From Hominenteromicrobium sp964531265 (GTDB lineage Bacteria; Bacillota; Clostridia; Oscillospirales; Acutalibacteraceae), in assembly GCA_964531265.1 (NCBI GenBank), contig CAZHDW010000005.1, forward strand, positions 56,838 to 120,837: DNA of 64,000 bases, read 5' to 3'. Under the pieces are notes generated by a model that searched no databases, was not told the origin of the DNA, and worked only from the letters and a program-made list of their open reading frames with translations. The position numbers were made by a program, and so were the translations under genes. Each line of letters starts with the position of its first letter. Position 1 is the stretch's first letter. Positions 16,793-25,671 of the stretch are shown here, in pieces.

Positions 16793-17191
16793 ATGCAGAT
16801 TACAGATACAATCGCTGACCTGCTTACCCGTATCCGCAATGCACAGTCTGCAAAGCATGAAACTGTTGACATCCCCGCTTCTAACATGAAGAAGGCTATT
16901 TGCCAGATTCTTGTTGATGAAGGTTATGTCAAGGGCTTCACTGTGACAGAGGACGGCAAACAGGGCGTCATCACAGTCACACTGAAGTACGTTGAGGGCG
17001 GCGTCGCAGCTATCAAGGGCCTCAAGAGAGTGTCCAAGCCGGGTCTCCGCATTTACTCCAACGCAGCAGAACTGCCGAAGGTCATGAAGGGCCTGGGCAC
17101 CGCTATCATCTCCACCTCTAAGGGCGTTATGACCGACCGTGAGGCAAGAAAGATGAACATCGGCGGCGAAGTTCTCGCTTTCATATGGTAA
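16793..17191 (+). CDS. rpsH: 30S ribosomal protein S8
   Basis: 132 residues. TDTIADLLTRIRNAQ start and the C-terminal signature GTAIISTSKGVMTDREAR. In E. coli S8 represses the spc operon by binding mRNA near rplE; no equivalent site was recognised here by eye. Confidence 0.98.
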   Translation: MQITDTIADLLTRIRNAQSAKHETVDIPASNMKKAICQILVDEGYVKGFTVTEDGKQGVITVTLKYVEGGVAAIKGLKRVSKPGLRIYSNAAELPKVMKGLGTAIISTSKGVMTDREARKMNIGGEVLAFIW

Positions 17192-17209
17192 TCAGGGAGG
17201 TGCAATAAC

Positions 17210-17752
17210 ATGTCCAGAATTGGAAGAAAACCGATAAATATTCCCGCAGGTGTCGAGGTTAAGATCGACGGCACGTGCGTAACGGTCAAGGGCCCGAAGG
17301 GCACACTGACCCAGAAGTTCCAGCCGAGCATGAACATCGCGGTAGAGGGCGCTGAGATTGTTGTTACACGTCCGAACGACGATAAGGAAAACCGTTCTCT
17401 CCACGGCCTCACCCGTACACTCATCAGCAACATGATCGTTGGTGTTACCGAGGGCTTCAAGAAGGAGCTCGAGGTCAACGGTGTTGGCTACCGTGTTCAG
17501 AAGCAGGGTAAAGACCTTGTTATGAACCTCGGTTATTCCCACCAGGTCATTGTTTCCGATACAGATGACATCAAGATCGAGTCTCCGGCTCCGAACAAGA
17601 TCATCATCCTTGGTGCTGATAAGCAGAAGGTTGGTCAGTTCGCAGCGGAAATTCGTGAGAAGAGACCGCCGGAACCCTACAAGGGCAAGGGCATCAAGTA
17701 TGTTGACGAGGTCATCCGCCGTAAGGAAGGCAAGACCGGTAAGGGTAAATAA
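17210..17752 (+). CDS. rplF: 50S ribosomal protein L6
   Basis: 180 residues, starting MSRIGRKPINIPAGVEV. The duplicated L6 fold and the C-terminal signature PEPYKGKGIKY are present. Confidence 0.98.
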   Translation: MSRIGRKPINIPAGVEVKIDGTCVTVKGPKGTLTQKFQPSMNIAVEGAEIVVTRPNDDKENRSLHGLTRTLISNMIVGVTEGFKKELEVNGVGYRVQKQGKDLVMNLGYSHQVIVSDTDDIKIESPAPNKIIILGADKQKVGQFAAEIREKRPPEPYKGKGIKYVDEVIRRKEGKTGKGK

Positions 17753-17773
17753 TAGGTTAGGAGTGAGATAAAA

Positions 17774-18133
17774 ATGGTTAGTAAGGCAGATAAGAACGTA
17801 GCCAGACTGCGCCGCCACAAGAGAGTTCGCGGCAAGATCAGCGGCACAGCAGCAAGACCGCGCCTCGATGTTTTCCGCTCCAACATGCACATTTACGCTC
17901 AGATCATCGATGATGTGAACGGTGTTACACTGTGCGCAGCATCCACAGTTGAGAAGGCATTCACCGGCAACGGCGGAAACAAGGCAGCAGCTCACGAGGT
18001 TGGTAAGCTGATTGCTGAGAGAGCAGCAGAAAAGGGTATCACCACTGTGGTCTTCGACCGCGGCGGCTATATCTTCCACGGCCGCGTCAAAGAGCTGGCC
18101 GACGGCGCCCGTGAGGGCGGCCTCAAGTTCTAA
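17774..18133 (+). CDS. rplR: 50S ribosomal protein L18
   Basis: 119 residues with an Arg/Lys-rich N-terminus (RLRRHKRVRGKISG) and the 5S-binding core ending VFDRGGYIFHGRVKELADGAREGGLKF, typical of bacterial L18. Confidence 0.98.
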   Translation: MVSKADKNVARLRRHKRVRGKISGTAARPRLDVFRSNMHIYAQIIDDVNGVTLCAASTVEKAFTGNGGNKAAAHEVGKLIAERAAEKGITTVVFDRGGYIFHGRVKELADGAREGGLKF

Positions 18134-18149
18134 GAAGGAGGAATTTGTT

Positions 18150-18650
18150 TTGGCTATGAAAATTGACGCATCCACACTCGATCTTAAGGAGCATGTAGTT
18201 GCTATCAACCGTGTTTCCAAGACCGTTAAGGGCGGCCGTATATTCAAGTTTGCAGCACTTGTTGTTGTAGGCGATGGCAATGGCATCGTAGGCTTTGGTA
18301 TCGGTAAGTCCGGCGAAGTTCCGGACGCTATCCGCAAGGGCATTGAAGACGCAAAGAAGAACCTGCAGAAGGTTGCTCTTCGCGGCACAACAATCCCGCA
18401 TGAAGTTATCGGCGAGTTCGGCGCAGGTCGTGTTATCCTGAAGCCGGCAGCACCCGGTACAGGTGTTATCGCAGGCGGCGCTGTTCGTGCAGTTGTCGAG
18501 TGCGTTGGCATTAAGGATATCCGTGCTAAGGCACTGCGTTCCAAGAATGCATGCAATGTAGTTCGTGCAACACTGGCGGGTCTCTCCGAGCTGAGAACCA
18601 TCGAGGAAGTTGCAGCGATCCGCGGCAAGTCCGTAAAAGATATTCTGTAA
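18150..18650 (+). CDS. rpsE: 30S ribosomal protein S5
   Basis: 166 residues. I take the TTG at 18150 as start because AGGAGG (18136-18141) is 8 bases away; the in-frame ATG at 18156 would be 14 bases away and gives a protein two residues shorter. The S5 double-stranded-RNA-binding motif (KTVKGGRIFKFAALVVVGDGNG) and the C-terminal fold are intact. Confidence 0.96.
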   Translation: MAMKIDASTLDLKEHVVAINRVSKTVKGGRIFKFAALVVVGDGNGIVGFGIGKSGEVPDAIRKGIEDAKKNLQKVALRGTTIPHEVIGEFGAGRVILKPAAPGTGVIAGGAVRAVVECVGIKDIRAKALRSKNACNVVRATLAGLSELRTIEEVAAIRGKSVKDIL

Positions 18651-18663
18651 GGAGGTTTGCAAG

Positions 18664-18843
18664 ATGGCAGACGTAAAGATTACGTTGAAGAAGAGCCTCA
18701 TCGGCTGCAAGAAGCCCCAGATTGCAACCGCCGAGGCGCTGGGCCTGCACAAGGTCGGCGACGTCGTAACACAGCCCGATAATGCACAGACAGCGGGCAA
18801 AATCAATAAGATCATTCATTTGGTCGAGGTCAGCAAGAGCTAA
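18664..18843 (+). CDS. rpmD: 50S ribosomal protein L30
   Basis: 59 residues (MADVKITLKKSLIGCKKPQ..., ending HLVEVSKS). It lies between rpsE and rplO as expected. The TAEALGLHKVGDVV segment matches the family. Ribosome site GGAGG at 18652-18656. Confidence 0.97.
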   Translation: MADVKITLKKSLIGCKKPQIATAEALGLHKVGDVVTQPDNAQTAGKINKIIHLVEVSKS

Positions 18844-18857
18844 GGAGGTGTGTTTAA

Positions 18858-19298
18858 ATGAAGCTTAACGAACTCAGAGCTACTCCTGGCGCTGCCAAGG
18901 AAGCAAAGCGTATCGGCAGAGGCCATGGCTCCGGCAATGGTAAGACTGCTGGTAAGGGCCATAAGGGCCAGAAGGCAAGAGCTGGCCATGGCTTCAGACC
19001 CGGTTTTGAGGGTGGCCAGATGCCGCTGCAGAGAAGAATCCCGAAAAGAGGTTTCAACAACATCTTCGCTAAGGAGATCGTTGCAATCAACCTGAACGCA
19101 CTCAATGCTTTTGAAGACGGTGCAGTTGTAGATATGGCTGCTCTCGTTGAGGCTGGCATTGTAAAGTCCAACTGCGATGGTGTCAAGGTTCTTTCCAACG
19201 GCAAGCTCACAAAGAAGGTTACCGTTAAGGTCAGCGCTTTCTCCGAAGCAGCTAAGGCTAAAATTGAGGCTGCAGGTGGGAAGGCCGAGGTGATTTAA
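18858..19298 (+). CDS. rplO: 50S ribosomal protein L15
   Basis: 146 residues. Gly-rich N-terminal extension (RIGRGHGSGNGKTAGKGHKGQKAR) and C-terminal signature (VTVKVSAFSEAAKAKIEAAGG). The secY start follows after one base. Confidence 0.98.
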   Translation: MKLNELRATPGAAKEAKRIGRGHGSGNGKTAGKGHKGQKARAGHGFRPGFEGGQMPLQRRIPKRGFNNIFAKEIVAINLNALNAFEDGAVVDMAALVEAGIVKSNCDGVKVLSNGKLTKKVTVKVSAFSEAAKAKIEAAGGKAEVI

Positions 19299-19299
19299 G

Positions 19300-20604
19300 T
19301 TGTTCAACACACTGAAGAACGCTTGGAAAATCCCCGATCTCAGAAAGAAACTGCTTTTCACACTCGTTATCATCGTAGCTTTCCGTTTCGGCTCTGTAGT
19401 GCCGGTTCCGTTCCTGGATGCCACAGCACTCGGCGCTCTTATGGAAACAGCTAATGGTACAGCACTCGGTTATGTCAATATGCTTACAGGTGGCGCATTT
19501 GCCAATGCGACCCTGTTTGCAATGGGCATTACCCCGTATATCAACTCCTCCATCATCATCCAGCTGCTCACCGTGGCTATCCCGCCGCTGGAGCGTCTGG
19601 CTAAGGAGGGCGAAGAGGGCAGAAAGAAGATTGCAGCTATCACAAGATACTGCACGGTTATCCTTGGTCTCATTCAGGGTACAGCTTACTACTTCTTCCT
19701 GAAGAACAACAACGTAACCCTTCACAATGAAGGCTTCTCCGCTGTTTTCTCCGCAATTATTATTATTCTTGTTTTCACCGCAGGCACTGCACTCATCATG
19801 TGGATGGGCGAGCAGATCAACCAGAAGGGCGTTGGCAACGGTATTTCGATAATCCTCTTTGCAGGTATCATCGCTCGTATGCCTTCCGTACTGGGTCAGG
19901 TTTGGAGCTATTTCAGCGCTGCAATCCAGTCCCCGGAGGTCTTCGGCAAGTACTTCGTTTTCGCTCCGCTGTTTATCATTCTGTTCCTTGCTGTTATTTG
20001 GATCATCGTTTTCATGAACGATTCCGAGCGCCGCATCCCTGTGCAGTATGCTAAGAAGGTAGTTGGCAGAAAGATGTATGGCGGCCAGAGCTCATTTATG
20101 CCGATTAAGGTTACAATGAGCGGTGTTATGCCGGTCATCTTCGCCTCTGCTATACTGTCCATCCCGAGCACAATACAGCTTTTCGTTACACCGACAGGCT
20201 TCTGGAAGAGCTTCTTCAATGCATTCTCCTCCACAGGCTGGCTGTACAGCGTGCTGTATCTCATCCTGATTGTCGTGTTTGCGTATTTCTACATGACAAT
20301 TCAGTACAATCCGCTTGAGATGGCAAACAATCTCCGCACCAGCAACGGTACTATCCCGGGTATTCGTCCGGGTCGTCCGACAGCGGAATTCATCAGCAAG
20401 ATCCTTTCAAAGGTTACACTCATCGGTGCTATCTTCCTTGCTATAGTTGCAATACTGCCGATTATATACAGCAATATATCCGGCATGTACGGCCTCTCCA
20501 TGGGCGGTACCTCCATAATCATTATGGTTGGTGTTGCACTTGAGACTGTAAAGCAGATCGAGTCTCAGATGATGATGCGCCACTACAAAGGTTTCCTTGA
20601 TTAA
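19300..20604 (+). CDS. secY: Preprotein translocase subunit SecY
   Basis: 434 residues with a TTG start one base after the rplO stop; GAGGTG at 19287-19292 inside rplO is the ribosome site. Ten transmembrane segments can be counted. Family motifs: PFLDATALG near the plug, GITPYINSSIIIQLLT (TM2), the cytoplasmic loop with RRIPVQYAKK, and NGTIPGIRPGRPTAEF. It forms the SecYEG channel for secreted and membrane proteins. Confidence 0.98.
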   Translation: MFNTLKNAWKIPDLRKKLLFTLVIIVAFRFGSVVPVPFLDATALGALMETANGTALGYVNMLTGGAFANATLFAMGITPYINSSIIIQLLTVAIPPLERLAKEGEEGRKKIAAITRYCTVILGLIQGTAYYFFLKNNNVTLHNEGFSAVFSAIIIILVFTAGTALIMWMGEQINQKGVGNGISIILFAGIIARMPSVLGQVWSYFSAAIQSPEVFGKYFVFAPLFIILFLAVIWIIVFMNDSERRIPVQYAKKVVGRKMYGGQSSFMPIKVTMSGVMPVIFASAILSIPSTIQLFVTPTGFWKSFFNAFSSTGWLYSVLYLILIVVFAYFYMTIQYNPLEMANNLRTSNGTIPGIRPGRPTAEFISKILSKVTLIGAIFLAIVAILPIIYSNISGMYGLSMGGTSIIIMVGVALETVKQIESQMMMRHYKGFLD

Positions 20605-20644
20605 TTAAGGATTTCAAAAACAGACGACGAAAGGAGTCCGTATT

Positions 20645-21277
20645 ATGAAGCTGATTCTTTTAGGTGCACCCGGTGCCGGTAAAGGCACACAGGCAGAAGT
20701 TATCTGCAACCATCTCGGTATTCCGGCCATTTCGACTGGCAATATCCTGAGAGAGGCGCTGAAAAGCGGCACGGAGATGGGTCTTAAGGCTAAGAGCTTT
20801 ATGGAAGCCGGCCAGCTCGTTCCCGATGAGGTCGTCATCGGCATCATCAAGGACAGACTGGCAGAGGAGGACTGCAAGGCAGGCTTCATTCTGGACGGTT
20901 TCCCGAGAACCATTCCGCAGGCCGAGGCTCTGGATGCTTCGGGCATCGAGATCGACAGGGTAATCGCAATAGAAGTTCCCGACGATAAGATCGTTGCAAG
21001 AATGTCCGGACGCCGTGTCTGCGAAAAGTGCGGTGCTTCCTATCACCTGCTTTACAAAAAGCCGGAGAAGGACGGCGTTTGCACAAACTGCGGCGGCACC
21101 CTTGTTCAGCGCAAGGATGACCACCCTGATACCGTCAGTGACCGTCTGCGTGTTTATCACGAGCAGACTGAGCCGCTGAAGGATTACTACGAGAAGCAGG
21201 GCAAGCTGAAGATCGTAGAAGGCCAGGAGGAGGTCGCTGATACGACCGCCCTCACAATCAAGGCTTTAGAGGCGTAA
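20645..21277 (+). CDS. adk: Adenylate kinase
   Basis: 210 residues. P-loop GAPGAGKGT (about residues 7-15), NMP-binding ISTGNILREA, catalytic DGFPRTIPQA, and a long LID with a zinc site CEKC...CTNC (about 127-150), the Gram-positive form. Catalyses AMP + ATP = 2 ADP. GAAAGGAG ribosome site; 3 bases before map. Confidence 0.98.
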   Translation: MKLILLGAPGAGKGTQAEVICNHLGIPAISTGNILREALKSGTEMGLKAKSFMEAGQLVPDEVVIGIIKDRLAEEDCKAGFILDGFPRTIPQAEALDASGIEIDRVIAIEVPDDKIVARMSGRRVCEKCGASYHLLYKKPEKDGVCTNCGGTLVQRKDDHPDTVSDRLRVYHEQTEPLKDYYEKQGKLKIVEGQEEVADTTALTIKALEA

Positions 21278-21280
21278 GCG

Positions 21281-22030
21281 ATGATCAATTTGAAAACTAC
21301 TCGCGAGCTGCAGATGATGCGTGAAGCGGGAAAAATTTCACAAGAGGCATTGCTTAAGGCCGGTGAGGCTGTTCGACCGGGCATTTCCACGCTTGAGTTG
21401 GACAAAATCGTCAGAAAGACAATCGAGAAAGCGGGAGCCGTTCCCAGCTTTCTCGGTTACGGCGATTTCCCGGCAAGCGCCTGCATTTCGGTAAACAATG
21501 TGGTTATCCACGGCATACCGTCTGCAAAAAAGATCATTAAGGAAGGCGACATCGTCTCTATAGATGTTGGTGCTTTCTATAAGGGCTTCCATGGTGACAA
21601 CGCATGGACATTCCCGTGCGGAAAGGTCAGCGAGGAAGCACAGAAGCTTATGGATGCTACACGTGAAAGCCTTTTCCTTGCCATAGAGATGGCAAAGCCG
21701 GGCAATCGTCTGGGAGATATAGGCTCCACGGTACAAAGGTATGTCGAAGCTCGCAATTACTCGGTGGTACGCGAATTTGTCGGCCACGGCGTAGGTGCGA
21801 AGCTGCATGAAGACCCCAGTGTTCCAAATTACGGCACACCCGGAAGAGGTGTGCGCCTGTTACCGGGCATGACGATCGCGATTGAACCGATGGTAAACGC
21901 CGGCACACACGAGGTAACAGTCCTCGGCGACGGCTGGACAACGGTAACGCGTGACGGCAGACTCTCCGCTCACTTTGAGCATACAATTGCCATTACTCCG
22001 GATGGCCCCGTGATACTCACGGCGCTTTAA
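21281..22030 (+). CDS. map: Methionine aminopeptidase, type I
   Basis: 249 residues. Metal ligands are recognisable: two Asp in SIDVGAFYKGFHGDNAWTF, His in VGHGVG, Glu in AIEPMVN and Glu in the C-terminal FEHTIAIT. Removes the initiator Met from nascent proteins; placement after adk is the standard Firmicute order. Confidence 0.98.
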   Translation: MINLKTTRELQMMREAGKISQEALLKAGEAVRPGISTLELDKIVRKTIEKAGAVPSFLGYGDFPASACISVNNVVIHGIPSAKKIIKEGDIVSIDVGAFYKGFHGDNAWTFPCGKVSEEAQKLMDATRESLFLAIEMAKPGNRLGDIGSTVQRYVEARNYSVVREFVGHGVGAKLHEDPSVPNYGTPGRGVRLLPGMTIAIEPMVNAGTHEVTVLGDGWTTVTRDGRLSAHFEHTIAITPDGPVILTAL

Positions 22031-22041
22031 AGGGGTGCGGC

Positions 22042-22290
22042 ATGGAGGCAAAGCGCGGACAGATCATGCGGTCGCTCGCAGGTCACGATAAGGGCGATTT
22101 TCAGGTGATACTCAAGCTTGACGGCAAGCTCGCATATGTTGCGGATGGCAAGCGCAGAAGGCTGGAGGCACCGAAGAAAAAGAAGCTGATGCATATGGCT
22201 GCTACCGGCACGGTGCTCGGCGAAGAAAGCCTTTCGACCAATCGGCAGATACGCACGGCTCTCGCGAAATTCAGAGAGCACACAACGTAA
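22042..22290 (+). CDS. KOW-domain RNA-binding protein (L14e/L6e/L27e-like)
   Basis: 82 residues. The N-terminal half has a KOW-like beta pattern (KRGQIMRSLAGHDKGDFQVILKL, D.KLAYVADGKRRRLEAPKKKK). Such a protein is common between map and infA in Firmicutes and resembles archaeal/eukaryotic L14e-type proteins. A ribosome or rRNA association is likely from context; no experimental role is known to me. Confidence 0.85.
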   Translation: MEAKRGQIMRSLAGHDKGDFQVILKLDGKLAYVADGKRRRLEAPKKKKLMHMAATGTVLGEESLSTNRQIRTALAKFREHTT

Positions 22291-22325
22291 TAGATTAAGC
22301 TTATGCTTTAAGGATTGGTGATACT

Positions 22326-22544
22326 ATGTCAAAACAGGACGTAATTGAAGTAGAAGGAATAGTTAAGGAAGCTCTTCCCAATGCTACATTCAAGGTAGAG
22401 ATTCCCGGTGGGCACATTATTCTGGCACATATCTCCGGTAAGCTGCGCATGAATTTCATCCGCATACTTCCGGGCGATAAGGTAACAGTTGAGATGAGCC
22501 CGTATGATCTGACAAAGGGACGCATCACTTGGCGTTCCAAGTAA
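22326..22544 (+). CDS. infA: Translation initiation factor IF-1
   Basis: 72 residues, single S1/OB fold: MSKQDVIEVEGIVKEALPNATFKVE...GKLRMNFIRILPGDKVTVE, ending GRITWRSK. Binds the 30S A site during initiation together with IF-2 (infB in this window). Confidence 0.98.
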   Translation: MSKQDVIEVEGIVKEALPNATFKVEIPGGHIILAHISGKLRMNFIRILPGDKVTVEMSPYDLTKGRITWRSK

Positions 22545-22589
22545 GAAGAATATGTTTGAAACCCCACAAAGTACAAGGAGGGTACCCAA

Positions 22590-22703
22590 ATGAAAGTCAG
22601 ACCTTCTGTTAAGAAGATGTGTGAAAAGTGCAAGATTATTAAGCGCAAGGGTAAAATCATGGTTATCTGTGAGAACCCGAAGCACAAGCAGCGCCAGGGC
22701 TGA
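22590..22703 (+). CDS. rpmJ: 50S ribosomal protein L36, zinc-binding form
   Basis: 37 residues (MKVRPSVKKMCEKCK...ENPKHKQRQG). The C+ zinc site is complete: CEKC, a third Cys in VICE, and His in PKHK. GGAGGG at 22577-22582 lies 7 bases upstream. It uses a TGA stop. Confidence 0.97.
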   Translation: MKVRPSVKKMCEKCKIIKRKGKIMVICENPKHKQRQG

Positions 22704-22735
22704 GGCTCTGAAATATTAATGGAGGTGCAATAAGC

Positions 22736-23104
22736 ATGGCTCGTATTTCCGGTATTGATTTACCCAGAGATAAAAGAATCGAGATTGCTCTTACCTACGT
22801 TTACGGTATCGGCCGCAAGACAGCGACAGACATTTGCGCTGCAACTGGCGTTAACCCGGATATCCGCGTAAGAGATCTTTCCGAAGATGACGCAACAAAA
22901 CTGAGAGAGTATATCGACAAGAACTGCGTGGTTGAGGGTGACCTTCGCCGTGAAGTTGCTTTCGATATCAAGAGACTTATCGAAATCGGCTGCTACCGCG
23001 GTGTTCGTCATCGCAAGGGCCTGCCGGTAAGAGGCCAGCGCTCTAAGACCAATGCAAGAACACGCAAGGGTCCGAGAAAGACAATGGCTAACAAGAAGAA
23101 GTAA
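22736..23104 (+). CDS. rpsM: 30S ribosomal protein S13
   Basis: 122 residues. MARISGIDLPRDKRIEIALTYVYGIG start, helix-two-turn-helix core and basic C-tail with GLPVRGQRSKTNARTRKGPRKT. Bridges to the 50S subunit. Confidence 0.98.
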   Translation: MARISGIDLPRDKRIEIALTYVYGIGRKTATDICAATGVNPDIRVRDLSEDDATKLREYIDKNCVVEGDLRREVAFDIKRLIEIGCYRGVRHRKGLPVRGQRSKTNARTRKGPRKTMANKKK

Positions 23105-23120
23105 TCGGGAGGGATTATAA

Positions 23121-23531
23121 ATGGCAGCAACTAAAGGCGGAAAGAAAGCAGCAACCGCAGTCCGCAGACGCCGTGAGCGCAAGAACATTGAGCGTGGCGC
23201 TGCACATATCCAGTCCACATTCAACAATACAATCGTAACCATCACTGATACACAGGGCAACGCAGTATCCTGGGCCAGCGCCGGCGAGCTCGGCTTCCGT
23301 GGTTCCAGAAAGTCCACTCCGTTCGCAGCACAGACAGCTGCTGAGACAGCTGCAAAGATCGCTATGGAGCATGGCATGAAGAGCGTTGAGGTTTACGTTA
23401 AGGGTCCCGGTGCCGGCCGTGAGGCAGCAATCCGTGCTCTGCAGTCTGCTGGTCTCGAAGTCAGCATGATCAAGGACGTTACACCGATCCCGCACAACGG
23501 ATGCCGTCCTCCGAAGAGAAGACGCGTATAA
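23121..23531 (+). CDS. rpsK: 30S ribosomal protein S11
   Basis: 136 residues. GAAHIQSTFNNTIVTITD, RGSRKSTPFAAQ and the end DVTPIPHNGCRPPKRRRV are canonical. S11 forms part of the platform at the E site. Confidence 0.98.
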   Translation: MAATKGGKKAATAVRRRRERKNIERGAAHIQSTFNNTIVTITDTQGNAVSWASAGELGFRGSRKSTPFAAQTAAETAAKIAMEHGMKSVEVYVKGPGAGREAAIRALQSAGLEVSMIKDVTPIPHNGCRPPKRRRV

Positions 23532-23551
23532 AATATAGGAGGTTACACACA

Positions 23552-24178
23552 ATGGCAAGATATACAGATGCTGTTTGCAAGCTGTGCCGCCGCGAGGGTC
23601 AGAAGCTGTTCCTCAAGGGCCAGAGATGCTATACAGATAAATGCGCTATCACACGCAGAGCCTATGCACCGGGCCAGCACGGCCAGGGCAGAAAGAAGAC
23701 TTCCGAGTACGGTCTGCAGCTTCGTGCAAAGCAGATGACAAGACGTTACTACGGCGTCCTCGAAGGCCAGTTCAGACATTACTATGAGATGGCTACCAAG
23801 ATGCAGGGTAAGGCTGGTACAAACCTCCTCGTTCTCCTTGAGACCCGTCTCGACAATATCGTATACCGCTGCGGCTGGGCTTCCTCCAGAGCAGAGGCAC
23901 GTCAGCTCGTTGTACACGGCCATTTCACAGTTAACGGCCACAAGGTTGACATTCCGTCCTACCTCATTAAGGAAGGCGACGTTATCGCTATTAAGGAAGG
24001 CAGCCGTTCTTCTGAGAAGTTCAAGGCTGTTATCGAAGCAAACGCTGCAAGACCTGTTGTAAAGTGGCTGGAGCTTAACGCTGCAGAGCTTGAGGCAAAG
24101 GTTGTAGCAATGCCGACTCGCGAAGATATCGACCTCGAAGTTGACGAAACTCTCATCGTTGAGTTGTACTCCAAGTAA
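23552..24178 (+). CDS. rpsD: 30S ribosomal protein S4, zinc-binding form
   Basis: 208 residues from the ATG at 23552 (ribosome site AGGAGG at 23537-23542); the longer frame would begin inside rpsK. The N-terminus has CKLCRREG...CYTDKC, the zinc C+ form, followed by the S4 RNA-binding domain (TRLDNIVYRCGWASSRAEARQLVVHGH). Primary assembly protein and, in several bacteria, a translational repressor of its operon. Confidence 0.97.
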   Translation: MARYTDAVCKLCRREGQKLFLKGQRCYTDKCAITRRAYAPGQHGQGRKKTSEYGLQLRAKQMTRRYYGVLEGQFRHYYEMATKMQGKAGTNLLVLLETRLDNIVYRCGWASSRAEARQLVVHGHFTVNGHKVDIPSYLIKEGDVIAIKEGSRSSEKFKAVIEANAARPVVKWLELNAAELEAKVVAMPTREDIDLEVDETLIVELYSK

Positions 24179-24238
24179 TTCCTGAAAATCTGAGAATGGT
24201 TTTTACGAATTATGTAACTGTGTAAAGGAGGATCGCAA

Positions 24239-25192
24239 ATGATTGAGATTGAAAGACCGAGAATTGAGACCGAGGAAATTTCTAATGATAGCACCTACGG
24301 CCGCTTCGTGATTGAACCCCTTGAGCGCGGATTCGGTACTACGCTGGGCAACAGCCTGCGCCGCGTGCTCCTTTCCAGCCTGCCGGGTGTTGCAGTTAAG
24401 TCAATCAAAATTGACGGCGTAGTCCATGAGTTCTCCACTGTTCCGGGCGTCAAGGAAGACGTTACTGAGATCGTGCTGAACATCAAGGGTCTTATTGCCA
24501 AGCTGCACTGCGACGGCCCGAAGACTGTGTCTATCACGGCAGAAGGCCCCTGCATTGTCACCGCAGATTCTATTAAGTGTGACAGCGAGGTTGAGATCCT
24601 CAACCCCGAGATGCACATTGCCACACTCGGAGAAGACGCAAAGCTGTATATGGAGATCACTCTGGATAAGGGCAGAGGCTATATATCCGGCGAGCGCAAT
24701 AAGCAGAACATGCCCCAGGGCGTGATCGGCGAATTGGCAGTTGATTCTATTTACACACCTGTGTTAAAGGTTAACTTTAACGTAGAGCCCACCCGTGTTG
24801 GCCAGAGCATCGATTTCGACAAGCTGACCCTCGAGGTATGGACAAACGGAGTTATTACCGCTCAGGAAGCTGTTTCCCTCTCTGCTAAGATACTGACAGA
24901 CCACCTCAGTCTGTTTGTAGATTTGTCCGATAAGGGCCAGAGCACACCGACTATGGTGGAAACAGGCAGCACGGATAAGAACGAGGTTCTGGGAATGACC
25001 ATTGAAGAGCTGGATCTGTCCGTACGCTCTTTCAACTGCCTCAAGCGTGCAGGCATCAACACGGTCGAAGACCTGCTCAACAAGTCCGAAGAGGACATGA
25101 TGAAGGTCAGAAACCTTGGCCGCAAGTCACTTGAAGAGGTTATCTGGAAGATGGCATCTCTCGGCTTTAACCTCCGTAAGGACGATGAATAA
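24239..25192 (+). CDS. rpoA: DNA-directed RNA polymerase alpha subunit
   Basis: 317 residues. N-terminal dimerisation domain (EPLERGFGTTLGNSLRRVLLSSLPG) and C-terminal DNA-binding domain (LDLSVRSFNCLKRAGINTVEDLL...VRNLGRKSLEEV). The alphaCTD binds UP elements and activators. TAAAGGAGG ribosome site after a 60-base gap. Confidence 0.98.
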   Translation: MIEIERPRIETEEISNDSTYGRFVIEPLERGFGTTLGNSLRRVLLSSLPGVAVKSIKIDGVVHEFSTVPGVKEDVTEIVLNIKGLIAKLHCDGPKTVSITAEGPCIVTADSIKCDSEVEILNPEMHIATLGEDAKLYMEITLDKGRGYISGERNKQNMPQGVIGELAVDSIYTPVLKVNFNVEPTRVGQSIDFDKLTLEVWTNGVITAQEAVSLSAKILTDHLSLFVDLSDKGQSTPTMVETGSTDKNEVLGMTIEELDLSVRSFNCLKRAGINTVEDLLNKSEEDMMKVRNLGRKSLEEVIWKMASLGFNLRKDDE

Positions 25193-25222
25193 TTTAATTA
25201 CCAAACGATAGGAGTGACAATC

Positions 25223-25564
25223 ATGCCGGGAACAAGAAAACTCGGAAGAGACACTGCACATAGACTGGCTATGCTGCGTGGCCTCGTGACATTCTTCTTT
25301 GAGAATGGCAAGATCGAGACAACCGCAACCAGAGCACAGGAAGTACGTGCTATGGCTGAGAAGATGATCACAATCGCTAAGGAAGATAACCTCACAAACA
25401 GAAGAACAGTTATGGCTTTCATCACAAAGGAGAGCGTAACAAACAAGCTGTTCAAGGAAATCGCTCCGAAGTATGTTGACCGCAACGGTGGTTACACACG
25501 CATCACAAAGCTCGGACCGCGCCGCGGTGACGCAGCTGAGATGGCAATCATCGAGCTCATCTGA
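25223..25564 (+). CDS. rplQ: 50S ribosomal protein L17
   Basis: 113 residues from the ATG at 25223; GGAG at 25211-25214 is the ribosome site, so the in-frame GTG at 25214 is unlikely. PGTRKLGRDTAHRLAMLRGLV and GYTRITKLGPRRGDAAEMAIIEL identify L17. Last gene of the super-operon. Confidence 0.97.
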   Translation: MPGTRKLGRDTAHRLAMLRGLVTFFFENGKIETTATRAQEVRAMAEKMITIAKEDNLTNRRTVMAFITKESVTNKLFKEIAPKYVDRNGGYTRITKLGPRRGDAAEMAIIELI

Positions 25565-25578
25565 TTTATCAATTATGA

Positions 25579-25612
25579 GGACTGCAAGCCTTAGGGCATG
25601 CAGTCCTTTTTT
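25579..25612 (+). terminator. Intrinsic terminator of the S10-spc-alpha operon
   Basis: GGACTGCA / TGCAGTCC stem, 12-base loop, TTTTTT tail, 15 bases after the rplQ stop. Confidence 0.93.
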
Positions 25613-25615
25613 GTG

Positions 25616-25660
25616 CAAAAAAAACCGCCGCACCAGAACTGACAGGTGCGGCGGTAACCC
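25616..25660. terminator. Bidirectional terminator between rplQ and the PHP gene
   Basis: CCGCCGCACC (25625-25634) and GGTGCGGCGG (25645-25654) form a perfect 10-bp stem. It is flanked by an A run on the left and TTTTT on the right, so it can serve the minus-strand PHP gene and back up the rplQ terminator. Confidence 0.9.
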
Positions 25661-25671
25661 TTTTTATTCGT